Notes: a model not told the origin generated them from the sequence alone. 64,000 nucleotides of DNA from UBA2336 sp964404445 (GCA_964404445.1 CAYOJW010000004.1:248001-312000), one strand, 5' to 3'; positions 26,397 through 35,163 are shown, counted from the first letter of the stretch. Made by a program: numbers and translations.

Positions 26397-26420
26397 ACGT
26401 ATAGTATTTTACTATACGTA
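26396..26420. promoter_or_regulatory. Perfect palindrome, candidate antitoxin operator
   Basis: TACGTATAGTA (26396-26406), spacer TTT, TACTATACGTA (26410-26420): an 11-bp perfect inverted repeat whose inner end touches the antitoxin ATG (26394-26396 on the minus strand). Ribbon-helix-helix antitoxins bind such sites to repress their own operon. With the site at the start codon, repression would also affect readthrough into nadD. Confidence 0.65.
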
Positions 26421-26454
26421 AAACTACATAATTCGTCAGGAAGTTTCAACCGGG

Positions 26455-27024
26455 TCAGGCTTTCTTAAACTCATCATAAAGCCGTTGGGCTTCGGCCAGC
26501 GATTTATCAAGGTGTTCGTTGACGAGCACTACATCGAACTGATCCTGAAACGACATCTCGAACCGGGCTTTAAACAGCCTGCGCGAAAGGGCGTCTTCGG
26601 TTTCGGTACCCCGGCCGCGTAAACGTTGCTCTAATATTTCGAGCGAAGGCACTTTTACAAAAACAGCTAAGGCTTTATCGCCAAAATATTTTTTCAGTGC
26701 AAGACCACCCTTAACATCCACATCAAAAATCACGTTCCGGCCATCGTTCCACACACGTTCGATCTCTGATTTTAACGTGCCGTAATAGCTACCGGCATAT
26801 ACTTCTTCCCACTCGATGAATTCATCGTGCAGGATTTTTTCTTTGAACTGTTCGGGTGTTAAAAAATGATAGTCTTTTCCGTCTTGCTCGTTACGCCCGC
26901 GCCTGTCGCGTGTTACAGCCGAAATAGAAAAACCCAAGTCGGCATTATGTTGAAGGAGGTGTTTTACAATAGTTGTTTTTCCGGAACCGGAAGGTGCGCA
27001 AAAAATGAGAGCCTTACCAGCCAT
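26455..27024 (-). CDS. gmk: Guanylate kinase
   Basis: A 189-residue enzyme that phosphorylates GMP to GDP with ATP. P-loop CAPSGSGKTT, the GMP-binding SISAVTRDRRGRNEQDGKDYHF and EWEEVYAGSYYGT, and DVDVKGGLALK are all present. The frame is open to 27153, but the ATG at 27024 gives the normal N terminus MAGKALIFCAPSGSGKT and overlaps the anti-sigma stop by one base (TAATG). It thus belongs to the sigma/anti-sigma operon, an arrangement that ties a nucleotide-synthesis gene to an ECF regulator. Confidence 0.96.
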   Translation of the reverse strand: MAGKALIFCAPSGSGKTTIVKHLLQHNADLGFSISAVTRDRRGRNEQDGKDYHFLTPEQFKEKILHDEFIEWEEVYAGSYYGTLKSEIERVWNDGRNVIFDVDVKGGLALKKYFGDKALAVFVKVPSLEILEQRLRGRGTETEDALSRRLFKARFEMSFQDQFDVVLVNEHLDKSLAEAQRLYDEFKKA

Positions 27025-27275
27025 TACGATGCTGCGTTTTGTTCGATCTTCGCTTTTATTTTCTGGATCAGATCCGGAGGTGCGCCCTGACCGCAACACC
27101 GCGATTTGATCAGCTCTTTGATAACCATTTCGAGGTTGTATTTCTGGTAGCACGGCATACAGCCATACATGTGCTCTTTAAATTCTTCCTGCTGTTCGGG
27201 GGTAGCATCGCCATCAATCATGGCCTGGAGCATTTCTATGCAGGTACGTTTACCGGAAGCGGACTGTTGACTCAT
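27024..27275 (-). CDS. Small zinc-finger anti-sigma factor
   Basis: An 83-residue soluble protein with a ZAS-like pattern: Cys near residue 12 (RTCIEML), then EHMYGCMPCYQKYN with the HxxxCxxC motif. Such proteins hold the adjacent ECF sigma factor inactive. There is no transmembrane segment, so it would act in the cytoplasm. A second pair of cysteines (SRCCGQG) might respond to thiol oxidation or other stress; that is inference. It starts 3 bp after the sigma gene stop and overlaps the gmk start. Confidence 0.8.
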   Translation of the reverse strand: MSQQSASGKRTCIEMLQAMIDGDATPEQQEEFKEHMYGCMPCYQKYNLEMVIKELIKSRCCGQGAPPDLIQKIKAKIEQNAAS

Positions 27276-27278
27276 AAC

Positions 27279-27866
27279 TTATGCATTTTTATAACCCATG
27301 CTTTTGGCATATTCGCTTAGTTTTTCTTTTAGCAAGTTACGTGCGCGGTGCAGGCGGCTGCGTACGGTACCAATTGGTATATCTAAAATTTTTGCCATCT
27401 CATCATACTTGAACCCTTCCAGATCGCACAAAATAATGACCGTGCGAAAATCAACATCCAATGCGTTTAAGGCGTTGGATATTTCATCCCCGATCATATC
27501 CTGCAACGATTCTACCCGTAAGTCGGGTGTAATCTGGCGGTCAACATCTTCTGAGTTATAATACGTTTCAACTTCCTGATAATCGACTTTAGCCGGTTCT
27601 TTACGCTTTTTCCGGTAGTCGTTTATAAAGCTGTTCTTTAAAATGCGAAACAGCCAGGCTTTGGCATTAGTTCCTTGCTGGAATGATTCTATAAAGCGAT
27701 AGGCTTTTAAATAGGTGTCCTGAACGAGGTCTTTTGCATCGTCTTCATCGAACGTGAGGCGATAGGCAAAGTTATACATCGAGTTAACGTGGGGCATGAA
27801 CTCGGTGTTGAAAATCTGCGTTTTTTCTGCTTCAGAATAGTTTTGCCTGGGTGCCTCTTCTTCCAT
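27279..27866 (-). CDS. ECF RNA polymerase sigma factor
   Basis: A 195-residue sigma-70 family factor of the RpoE/SigW group. Region 2 runs from YNFAYRLTFDEDDAKDLVQDTYLKAYRF to NAKAWLFRILKNSFINDYRKKRK; region 4 has RTVIILCDLEGFKYDEMAKILDIPIGTVRSRLHRARNLLKE. The start is set at the ATG at 27866 (MEEEAPRQNYSEAEK); the frame is open six codons further. The next gene encodes its likely zinc-binding anti-sigma. Preceded by a terminator that isolates it from the VWA gene. Confidence 0.93.
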   Translation of the reverse strand: MEEEAPRQNYSEAEKTQIFNTEFMPHVNSMYNFAYRLTFDEDDAKDLVQDTYLKAYRFIESFQQGTNAKAWLFRILKNSFINDYRKKRKEPAKVDYQEVETYYNSEDVDRQITPDLRVESLQDMIGDEISNALNALDVDFRTVIILCDLEGFKYDEMAKILDIPIGTVRSRLHRARNLLKEKLSEYAKSMGYKNA

Positions 27867-27883
27867 GTGTGGCAAAAATAACA

Positions 27884-27914
27884 AAAAAAAGTTCCCGAAT
27901 GGATCGGGAACTTT
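27884..27914 (-). terminator. Rho-independent terminator after the VWA gene
   Basis: On the minus strand: AAAGTTCCCGA, a 5-nt loop and TCGGGAACTTT followed by a run of eight T. It ends the VWA-protein transcript and separates it from the sigma factor gene, whose start lies 18 bp beyond. Confidence 0.85.
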
Positions 27915-27947
27915 CTGAACGATTGTAGCTACAAAATAGCTGCGTTG

Positions 27948-29816
27948 TTAATCCCTTTTGGCAATCGATCCGAACGACTTCGCCATGTTAATAAACTCAA
28001 TGCGGTAGCCTTCTTTATCAACGCCCCGTGCACCTTCGGCCAACCGGATAACCTGGTCGTGCGAATAATGCTTCACATACTCTGATTCGCGCAACAACAT
28101 ACCAAAACCGGCTACTGCTGCCGACCAACGGAAATTATCAGAGGTGTTTTCGGGTTTAGTCATGCTGTCGGTGAGCGGATGTACAATCAGTTTACTTACT
28201 TCTTCATCGGGTTTTTTATAACAGAATTTTACCGTCATTAACTCTTTCGATTTTACAGCCCCCGGATCAATTTTCGTTGTCTGGTATTTCAGTTCATCGA
28301 TTTTATAAAACTCGCTTTCAACGCCTACCGGGATAATTTCATACAATGCGGTTACAGTGTGACCTGAGCCTAACTCGCCCGCATCTTTTTTGTCGTTGTT
28401 AAAGTCTTCGCTTTTCAGCATACGGTTTTCGTAACCAATCAGGCGGTATGCCTTTACTTTAGCCGGGTTAAATTCGATTTGCAGTTTTACATCTTTGGCA
28501 ATGGTAAACAATGTGCCACCAAACTCGTTCACCAATACTTTTTTGGCTTCGGTAATGTTATCGATGTAAGCGTAGTTACCGTTTCCTTTGTCGGCCAGGG
28601 TTTCCATTTTAGAGTCTTTGTAGTTGCCCATGCCGAATCCCAACACGGTAAGAAAAATTCCATCCTTGCGTTTGGCTTCGATCAGCCGTTCCATACCGCC
28701 ATTGCTCGATTCGCCCACATTAAAATCGCCATCGGTTGCTAAAATCACACGGTTGTTGCCGCCTGCTTTAAAATGTTCTTTCGCTACTTTGTACGCGAGG
28801 TTAATACCCGCACCACCGGCTGTTGATCCGCCTGCTTCCAATCGATCCAGCGCACCGATAATCTCTTTTTTGTTTGCACCCGAAGTTGGCTCTAACACTA
28901 AGCCTGCTGCACCGGCATACACCACAATCGATACATGATCCTGTTCGCGCAATTCATTCACCAGCATTTTAAACGATGATTTAAGAAGCGGAAGTTTATT
29001 GGGTTCATCCATTGAGCCTGACACATCTATCAAAAACACGAGGTTAGAAGGCGGCAGGTTCTCGGTAGCGATGGTTTTACCCTGCAAACCGATGTGTACA
29101 AGTTTGTGGTTGGCGTTCCATGGTGCTGAGGATATTTCGGTAATGATGTTGAACGGATGTTCATCCTTAGGTTGGGCGTAATCGTAATCAAAATAATTGA
29201 TCATTTCTTCGATACGCACCGCGTCTTTGGGCGGACGTTGGCCATAGTTAATAAACCTGCGCACGTTGCTGTACGATGCCGCGTCCACATCAATCGAAAA
29301 AGTTGACAACGGATTTTTAAGCGCATCGTGAAAAATATTTTCCTGGATGCCCTCGTACTCTTCGGTGTTGTAGGCCGGTTGGGCATAATCCTGTGCGGGC
29401 ATATATGAGAGGGCATAATCTGCCGATTTCGTTTTTGAATTCATTCCGCGAATGCGAACTCCCGGTGCCCTGCCCTGCAAGCCATAGCCGGTTACCACAA
29501 CTTCTTCGAGCATGCGATTGTCGGCTTCGAGTGTTACATTAATTACATTGTTCTTCCCAACCGTAATTTCTTTCGTTTTATATCCGACAAACGAAAACAT
29601 CAATGTTGCCTTACCGGAAGGAATGGCGATGGAATACTTACCCTGTGCATCGGTTTGCGCCCCGATGGCTGTTCCTTTTAAAACAATACTAACACCGGGC
29701 AGCGCACTTCCATCATCGGCAGCGGTTACCGTACCGGTAATGGTACGTGTTTCGGGCAAATTAAATCCGCATACAATAAAAAATGCGGTAGCGAAAAAGA
29801 GTATCCTGGTTTTCAT
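27948..29816 (-). CDS. VWA-domain protein (YfbK type) with CarboxypepD_reg domain and SusC-like motif
   Basis: A 622-residue exported protein. After a signal peptide (about 1-22) comes a CarboxypepD_reg-like domain (25-98), then EVVVTGYG (105-112) and VRIRGMNS (120-127), which copy the junction and plug signature of SusC-type TonB-dependent receptors although no barrel follows. Residues 150-240 are the von Willebrand N-terminal region, the VWA domain follows with MIDAS DVSGS (264-268), and the C-terminal 170 residues match the DUF3520-like tail of YfbK proteins. Function in this family is unknown; the VWA domain suggests metal-dependent protein binding. Divergent from a sigma/anti-sigma-TonB operon. 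Confidence 0.87.
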   Translation of the reverse strand: MKTRILFFATAFFIVCGFNLPETRTITGTVTAADDGSALPGVSIVLKGTAIGAQTDAQGKYSIAIPSGKATLMFSFVGYKTKEITVGKNNVINVTLEADNRMLEEVVVTGYGLQGRAPGVRIRGMNSKTKSADYALSYMPAQDYAQPAYNTEEYEGIQENIFHDALKNPLSTFSIDVDAASYSNVRRFINYGQRPPKDAVRIEEMINYFDYDYAQPKDEHPFNIITEISSAPWNANHKLVHIGLQGKTIATENLPPSNLVFLIDVSGSMDEPNKLPLLKSSFKMLVNELREQDHVSIVVYAGAAGLVLEPTSGANKKEIIGALDRLEAGGSTAGGAGINLAYKVAKEHFKAGGNNRVILATDGDFNVGESSNGGMERLIEAKRKDGIFLTVLGFGMGNYKDSKMETLADKGNGNYAYIDNITEAKKVLVNEFGGTLFTIAKDVKLQIEFNPAKVKAYRLIGYENRMLKSEDFNNDKKDAGELGSGHTVTALYEIIPVGVESEFYKIDELKYQTTKIDPGAVKSKELMTVKFCYKKPDEEVSKLIVHPLTDSMTKPENTSDNFRWSAAVAGFGMLLRESEYVKHYSHDQVIRLAEGARGVDKEGYRIEFINMAKSFGSIAKRD

Positions 29817-29902
29817 AAATAATTTGTTTGTATTTACCGGTGAGATGCCCGAACATTTTCAATTCCATAAATGATTTGTACTTTTCTTTTTGAAACAAGG
29901 CA

Positions 29903-30469
29903 TTGCTCCGCGAAAAACCGCATACCGAACTCACCGACCCGGAACTGATAGACCGGTACAAACAAACGCACGACAGTAGTTGCATGGGCGTATTATATAC
30001 CCGCTATACTTCGTTGGCGTACGGTGTGTGCCTGAAATACCTGAAAGACCGCGACAACGCCAAAGATGCTGTAATGCAGGTGTTTGAAAAACTTACCGAT
30101 ACGTTAAAAACGCACGAAGTGCAGCATTTTAAAAGCTGGCTATACATTACCACGCGCAACCATTGCCTGATGCAACTGCGCAGTAAAAAGGGCAAATACA
30201 CCGAAGAAATCTCACCTTTTCTTATGGAAACTGCCACCGAAGCGCATCTGGAAAGCAGCATGGAAATGGAATCAAATCTGAGTAAATTGGAACAGTGCAT
30301 TGAAAAGCTGAATACCGAACAAAAAGCGTGTGTACAGTTGTTCTTTTTGCAGGAAAAATGCTATAAAGACGTAGCCACCGCTACCGGGTTTGATTTAAAC
30401 AAAGTGAAAAGCGCCATCCAAAACGGGAAACGAAACCTGAAAATCTGTATGGAAGAAAACCATGGCTGA
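29903..30469 (+). CDS. ECF RNA polymerase sigma factor
   Basis: A 188-residue sigma-70 factor. Region 2: LYTRYTSLAYGVCLKYLKDRDNAKDAVMQVFEKL, with HFKSWLYITTRNHCLMQLR; region 4: CIEKLNTEQKACVQLFFLQEKCYKDVATATGFDLNKVKSAIQNGKRNLK. No ATG lies near the N terminus: a TGA at 29891 closes the frame and the first usable codon is TTG at 29903. The stop overlaps the start of the next gene, an anti-sigma-like TonB protein, by 8 bp. Divergent from the VWA gene with 86 bp between. Confidence 0.88.
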   Translation: MLREKPHTELTDPELIDRYKQTHDSSCMGVLYTRYTSLAYGVCLKYLKDRDNAKDAVMQVFEKLTDTLKTHEVQHFKSWLYITTRNHCLMQLRSKKGKYTEEISPFLMETATEAHLESSMEMESNLSKLEQCIEKLNTEQKACVQLFFLQEKCYKDVATATGFDLNKVKSAIQNGKRNLKICMEENHG

Positions 30470-31793
30470 CCGCAACCACGATATTGAAAAATACCTCAGG
30501 GGCGAATTAAGCCCTGCCGAAATGCACGCGCTTGAAAAAGCCGCGTTAGACGACCCGTTTCTGGCCGATGCCCTGGCCGGTGCCGAACAACTAAACGCAA
30601 CTGATTTTGCAGAAGATGTTTCGCACCTGAAAGAAAAAATACTCCGGCAGAAAAAACGCACTGTTCTGCCCTTCGCACTGCGCATGGCAGCAAGTATTGC
30701 CCTGATTATAGCATCAGGCTTTGTTGTGTGGATGTTTTTAGATAAACAGCCCGACCAGCAACTTGCGTTAGAGCAACATCAGTCGCAAAACGTACAACCG
30801 CTTGCCGATACAGTAAACACCATACCTGCACCAACACTTCGGGAAGAAACATTATCCGATCATCCTGTAAAGGATCAACCACAACCCATTGCCCGGCAAA
30901 AATCGGCCGTTGCAAAAAGTGATGTTGTAACCGAAAACGCATCAAACACGCTGGCCTTGCGTACAGATGATACCCTTCGGAATGAAGATGAACTGATCGA
31001 TAAACCCATTGAAGCCGCTCCCGCAAAAAGCATTGCCCGTGAGAATATCCCCCAGGCATCAAAACCCGAACAGGGTGAAACCAAAAATCTTGCAAAAGAA
31101 TTAGAAACAAAAAAGAAAGAATCCGTAACACGCGGCAACCTGCCAGGCTACTTACAAAACGCACAAGATGCCGCCCCCGCTATCAGCTTAAATGTAATTG
31201 AAGGCCGTGTTACATCTGCCGAAGACGGCTCGCCCCTGCCCGGTGTAAGCGTTGTTATCAAAGGCAGTACCATTGGCACGCATACCGATGCCAATGGTTT
31301 CTACCACATCGAAACGGCTTCGCCCAATGCCACATTGCAATATGCTTTTATTGGTATGCGCACTGCCGAAGTTAAAGTAGATAAAACTAACGAAGTAAAC
31401 GTTAAGCTGGAAGAAGATGGCATGGCGCTGAGCGAAGTAGTGGTTACCGGGTATGGAACAAGGCGGGCAAACCAATCGATACCCGTTACCGTAGAAGCCC
31501 CTTACCCGGTAAACGGCAACCGTGAATTTAAAAAATACTTAGACGCCAATGTGCGTTACCCGGAAGAAGCCGTGTTGAAAAAAACCGAGGGGCGGGTGAT
31601 TGTGGAGTTTACCGTAAACTACGACAGCACCCTGAGCGACTTCACCATTATTCGCGGCATTGGCAACGGGTGCGATGAAGAGCTGATCCGGTTAATTAAA
31701 GAAGGTCCCAAGTGGACGCCCGCCAAAAGCAACAATTTTGCAGTGAGCGATAAAGTACGGGTACGGTTCAAGTTTGAACTGCCGAAAAAGTAA
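30462..31793 (+). CDS. Anti-sigma-like membrane protein fused to CarboxypepD_reg and TonB C-terminal domains
   Basis: A 443-residue protein with an unusual layout. Residues 1-65 resemble the cytoplasmic part of transmembrane anti-sigma factors (IEKYLRGELSPAEMHALEKAALDDPFLADAL); a single transmembrane helix is at about 71-93; a long low-complexity periplasmic spacer rich in Pro, Lys, Gln and Glu covers 95-240; a CarboxypepD_reg-like domain is at 246-320; EVVVTGYG is at 325-332; and a TonB C-terminal domain (355-441, RYPEEAVLKKTEGRVIVEFTV) ends it. It could link outer membrane receptor state to the sigma factor encoded just upstream, with which it overlaps by 8 bp. Confidence 0.83.
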   Translation: MADRNHDIEKYLRGELSPAEMHALEKAALDDPFLADALAGAEQLNATDFAEDVSHLKEKILRQKKRTVLPFALRMAASIALIIASGFVVWMFLDKQPDQQLALEQHQSQNVQPLADTVNTIPAPTLREETLSDHPVKDQPQPIARQKSAVAKSDVVTENASNTLALRTDDTLRNEDELIDKPIEAAPAKSIARENIPQASKPEQGETKNLAKELETKKKESVTRGNLPGYLQNAQDAAPAISLNVIEGRVTSAEDGSPLPGVSVVIKGSTIGTHTDANGFYHIETASPNATLQYAFIGMRTAEVKVDKTNEVNVKLEEDGMALSEVVVTGYGTRRANQSIPVTVEAPYPVNGNREFKKYLDANVRYPEEAVLKKTEGRVIVEFTVNYDSTLSDFTIIRGIGNGCDEELIRLIKEGPKWTPAKSNNFAVSDKVRVRFKFELPKK

Positions 31794-31874
31794 GAACTTC
31801 AACAAGTTGTCGTGTAGGTAAACTTATCGGCTGTTCTTATATTTAGGCGTTGACCAATCTTAAACCCGAATTGC

Positions 31875-33131
31875 ATGAATATCAAGTTGCGCCTCATCAT
31901 CATGAATTTCTTCCAGTTTTTTATCTGGGGTTCGTGGTTGCTTACCATTGGTGCGTACTGGTTTCAAAACAAACAGTGGTCGGGGGCTGAGTTTGGAATC
32001 ATTTTTTCTACCATGGGCATCTCGTCCATCTTCATGCCCGCCCTTATGGGTATTATTGCCGACCGCTGGATCAATGCCGAAAAACTTTACGGATCGTTAC
32101 ACTTGTTAGGGGCTTTGTCGCTATGCTGCCTGCCAATGGTCGATAACCCACAAACATTCTTTTGGGTAATTCTCATCAACATGATTTTTTACATGCCTAC
32201 GTTAGCCCTTTCGATCACGGTTGCTTACAACGCATTAAAAAAAGAAAACTATGATGTTATTAAAGCCTATCCCCCTATCCGCACGTGGGGCACTATCGGA
32301 TTTATTGCCGCCTTATGGACGGTGAGTCTCACCCACAACGAAACATCGGCCAACCAGTTTTACATTGCCGCGCTGGCAGCCGCCTTTCTCGGCTTGTATG
32401 CCTTTACATTGCCCGCGTGTATTCCCGGCTCTAAAACACTCGATAAAAAATCGTTGGTTGATATACTGGGGCTGAATGCCTTTACACTTTTCAAATCGAA
32501 ACAGTTTGCCATCTTCTTTTTGTTTTCGATGTTACTGGGCGCGGCACTGCAATTAACCAATGCCTATGGCGATACCTACCTGCACGATTTTGCCAACATA
32601 CCGGAGTATAATGATTTGGTTGCCGTGAAATACCCGGCCATTATCATGTCGGTTTCGCAGATTTCCGAAACATTGTTCATCCTTACCATTCCGTTTTTTT
32701 TGCACCGGTTTGGTATTAAATACGTGATGTTGTTCAGCATGATTGCGTGGGTATTGCGTTTCGGGCTGTTTGCCGTAGGTAACCCTGCCGATGGTTTGTG
32801 GATGATTATCCTGTCGTGTGTTATTTACGGAATGGCTTTCGACTTCTTTAACATATCCGGCTCGTTGTATGTAGAAACCCAGGCCGACCCGAAAATCCGT
32901 GCCAGCGCACAAGGATTATTTATGATGATGGTGAACGGCTTTGGCGCGGTTATGGGCAGTTCCATCAGCGGGTTTGTAATACAGGCGTTTTACACGCAAG
33001 CCGATGGCAGTAAAGACTGGCCGGGTATATGGTTTGCCTTTGCAGGATACGCCTTAGTGTTAGCGATTATCTTCCCGTTTGTATTTAAGTATAAACACGA
33101 TCCTAAGAAGATTGAAATAGTGAAATATTGA
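31875..33131 (+). CDS. NupG-family nucleoside:H+ symporter
   Basis: A 418-residue major facilitator protein with 12 predicted helices. The N-terminal MNFFQFFIWGSWLLTIGAYWF, the PPIRTWGTIGFI segment after helix 4 and FDFFNISGSLYVETQADPKIRASAQGLFMMM in the second half are typical of the NupG/XapB branch. It imports purine and pyrimidine nucleosides with protons. The stop overlaps the ATG of a 54-codon frame by one base. Upstream, TTATATTTAGGC at about 31837 is a partial promoter match. Confidence 0.9.
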   Translation: MNIKLRLIIMNFFQFFIWGSWLLTIGAYWFQNKQWSGAEFGIIFSTMGISSIFMPALMGIIADRWINAEKLYGSLHLLGALSLCCLPMVDNPQTFFWVILINMIFYMPTLALSITVAYNALKKENYDVIKAYPPIRTWGTIGFIAALWTVSLTHNETSANQFYIAALAAAFLGLYAFTLPACIPGSKTLDKKSLVDILGLNAFTLFKSKQFAIFFLFSMLLGAALQLTNAYGDTYLHDFANIPEYNDLVAVKYPAIIMSVSQISETLFILTIPFFLHRFGIKYVMLFSMIAWVLRFGLFAVGNPADGLWMIILSCVIYGMAFDFFNISGSLYVETQADPKIRASAQGLFMMMVNGFGAVMGSSISGFVIQAFYTQADGSKDWPGIWFAFAGYALVLAIIFPFVFKYKHDPKKIEIVKY

Positions 33132-33295
33132 TGTATAAAATAAAATATTGGATTAAGCAACCCGAAAATATAGGTTATTTACTATTGATTTTAGTATGTG
33201 TAATTATTGTAGGTATCGATAATTTTTGGAGTCTTGCGATAACATTATTAATCGCAGCCGTTTTCGGTTTTTTAATAAGAAAGCTGTTTTTTTAA
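33131..33295 (+). CDS. Small membrane protein coupled to the nucleoside permease
   Basis: A 54-codon frame starting MYKIKYWIKQPENIGYLLLI and ending FGFLIRKLFF. It has two hydrophobic stretches (about 16-28 and 34-48) flanked by basic residues, so it would be a small two-helix inner membrane peptide. The ATG overlaps the permease stop (TGATG), suggesting translational coupling. The block is AT-rich. No family is recognised. It may be an accessory subunit of the transporter or an independent small gene. The next 148 bp (33296-33443) hold only a short GTGAGG/CCTCAC hairpin at the end of the DUF885 gene. Confidence 0.55.
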   Translation: MYKIKYWIKQPENIGYLLLILVCVIIVGIDNFWSLAITLLIAAVFGFLIRKLFF

Positions 33296-33443
33296 TACTA
33301 CTAAAAGGATTGAGGTCACTGAACATTAACAACCTCACACCCCACAAGAAAATCAAGTAACAGATGGGAATCGTTATACTCCTTTTTTAAGATAGCGGTT
33401 CACATAATCTCAACAAACAACTTCCATTCGGGTGAGGGTAACC

Positions 33444-35153
33444 TCACTTCCCATAAAACTTCCACGAAGTTTTAAAATCTTTTTTGATCGGCTGGTTGGT
33501 TAAAATAGCCCGCAGCATTTCAACAGGCATACTGTTTTCGCGCAGCACGGCATCGTGGTATTGTTTGTAGGTCATCTTACCACTGTCAACCAATTCTTTT
33601 TTCAGGGCATAAAACTGGAATGCACCTGTCATGTACGCCAACTGGTACAGCGGGCCGTAGTTTGCCGTGAACGACCTGCGCACTTCGGCTGTCGCGTTGG
33701 CACGCTCGTGCCCTACCCGATCGACCAGAAAATCAATGCACTGTTGCGGAGTCCATTTATTGAGATGATAGTTTAACGAAAAAATGATACGCGCGCACCG
33801 GTGCATCCGCCAGAACAGCATACCGATACGGTCTTCGGGCGACTGCGGAAATTTGTGATCCCACAAAATCAATTCCCAGTACAAAGCCCAGCCTTCCGTC
33901 CAGAAGGGCGTACGGAAATACCGGTACGATTTGTAGCGGTTGTTCATAAAGCCTTGTAAATGATGGCCGGCAATCAGTTCGTGATGTACCGTAGCCCGCG
34001 AAAAGTGCGGGTTGTTGCCGCGCATGCTCATCAGTTTGTCATCGTGCGTCATGGCATCGGTCGGGTAAGCAATCTGCAATACTTCACCACCCAAAAAAAA
34101 CGGACTGATCAGTTGTTGTTTGGGCGACATCATGCTCATGCGCCATGTTTCTTCGGCCAGGGGCGGTATGGTAATCAGATCATGTTTTTTCAAAAACTCA
34201 ATCGATTCGTTATACAGCTTCAACATCGCTTCGGGCTGGTAGCCTTCCGGTACATACGTTTGTTTTACTTTTTCCTGCGCTGCCTTCCAGTTATCGCCAA
34301 AGCCCATTTCGCGCGAAGCCTTTAACAACTCGGCATCGCACCAGGCAAATTCCTTGTTGGCAATTTCTACCAACTCTTCGGGTGAGTACGGAATCATTTC
34401 ATACTGAAGCAATCGCAGCAACTCGTTTCGGCCAATCGGGTTGCCGATAATGCCGCTGCCATCGTCTTTCGGTAATGTTGCTTCATCAACTTTTACTTTT
34501 AATGCCGCAGCAAATTTGGTGAGCGTTGTATCGAGGCGCTGGTACGGTTTGGTTACCCACCAACTGAACTCGGGATCGTAACCGTTATAAAAATCAAACA
34601 CGCTTTTTAATGCAAGCTGTTGTCCTTTAATGGTTGCTTCGGCACGTGAGGCGACTTCGCGTGTGAGGTTCGGTTGTTGTTTGAGCGTATTCAGGCTTTC
34701 GCGAACGGCTGTATTAATCTTATTCAATTCATCGGCCATCTTTTGACTTTCAAGATGCAATCCGCGCCTGCGTTTCTTTTCATATTCGTATGCGGCATTC
34801 GCCAGTGATACATATTTCTCTACTTGTTTCAGTTCCTTCTCTTCAATCGCCAGCAAGGCAAGTTCATTTTCAAACTCACGTTTCATCAGCAAATAATCAA
34901 CCCGGCCACCAACCGAAAGTTTATCAAACGAAAACTGATCAAGCTTATCAAGATAATCTTTATAAAATGCTTTGAACCGCACATTCCGCTCAGGTGAATT
35001 CGGAATAAAATAAAACCGGTTCAGGCTTCCGGCATCAGCCCGGTATTGTACCATAAGCGAGTACAGTTCGGTTACGGCCTGATCTTGTGCCGGGGCGGAT
35101 ATTGAAAGCACCAGCCAAAAGCATAATGCTGTATTAGCCTTTATAAATTTCAT
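33444..35153 (-). CDS. DUF885 family exported metallopeptidase-like protein
   Basis: A 569-residue protein with a signal peptide (MKFIKANTALCFWLVLSISAPAQ). The conserved zinc motif VHHELIAGHHLQGF and, 20 residues on, FWTEGWALYWELIL match DUF885 proteins, which are related to M32/M3-like carboxypeptidases with an HExxxGH site and a downstream Glu. It is predicted to be periplasmic or secreted and to hydrolyse peptides; the substrate is unknown. Located between a nucleoside permease (convergent) and a LytTR two-component system on the same strand, 10 bp after it. Confidence 0.88.
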   Translation of the reverse strand: MKFIKANTALCFWLVLSISAPAQDQAVTELYSLMVQYRADAGSLNRFYFIPNSPERNVRFKAFYKDYLDKLDQFSFDKLSVGGRVDYLLMKREFENELALLAIEEKELKQVEKYVSLANAAYEYEKKRRRGLHLESQKMADELNKINTAVRESLNTLKQQPNLTREVASRAEATIKGQQLALKSVFDFYNGYDPEFSWWVTKPYQRLDTTLTKFAAALKVKVDEATLPKDDGSGIIGNPIGRNELLRLLQYEMIPYSPEELVEIANKEFAWCDAELLKASREMGFGDNWKAAQEKVKQTYVPEGYQPEAMLKLYNESIEFLKKHDLITIPPLAEETWRMSMMSPKQQLISPFFLGGEVLQIAYPTDAMTHDDKLMSMRGNNPHFSRATVHHELIAGHHLQGFMNNRYKSYRYFRTPFWTEGWALYWELILWDHKFPQSPEDRIGMLFWRMHRCARIIFSLNYHLNKWTPQQCIDFLVDRVGHERANATAEVRRSFTANYGPLYQLAYMTGAFQFYALKKELVDSGKMTYKQYHDAVLRENSMPVEMLRAILTNQPIKKDFKTSWKFYGK

Positions 35154-35163
35154 CTGTCTGTTT

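Noticed and set aside
27025..27153. N-terminal extension of gmk
   Set aside because: It overlaps the anti-sigma gene in another frame; normal Gmk begins at 27024.
30706..31164. 152-codon minus-strand frame
   Set aside because: Opposite the low-complexity spacer of the TonB-like protein; no domain and no start signal.
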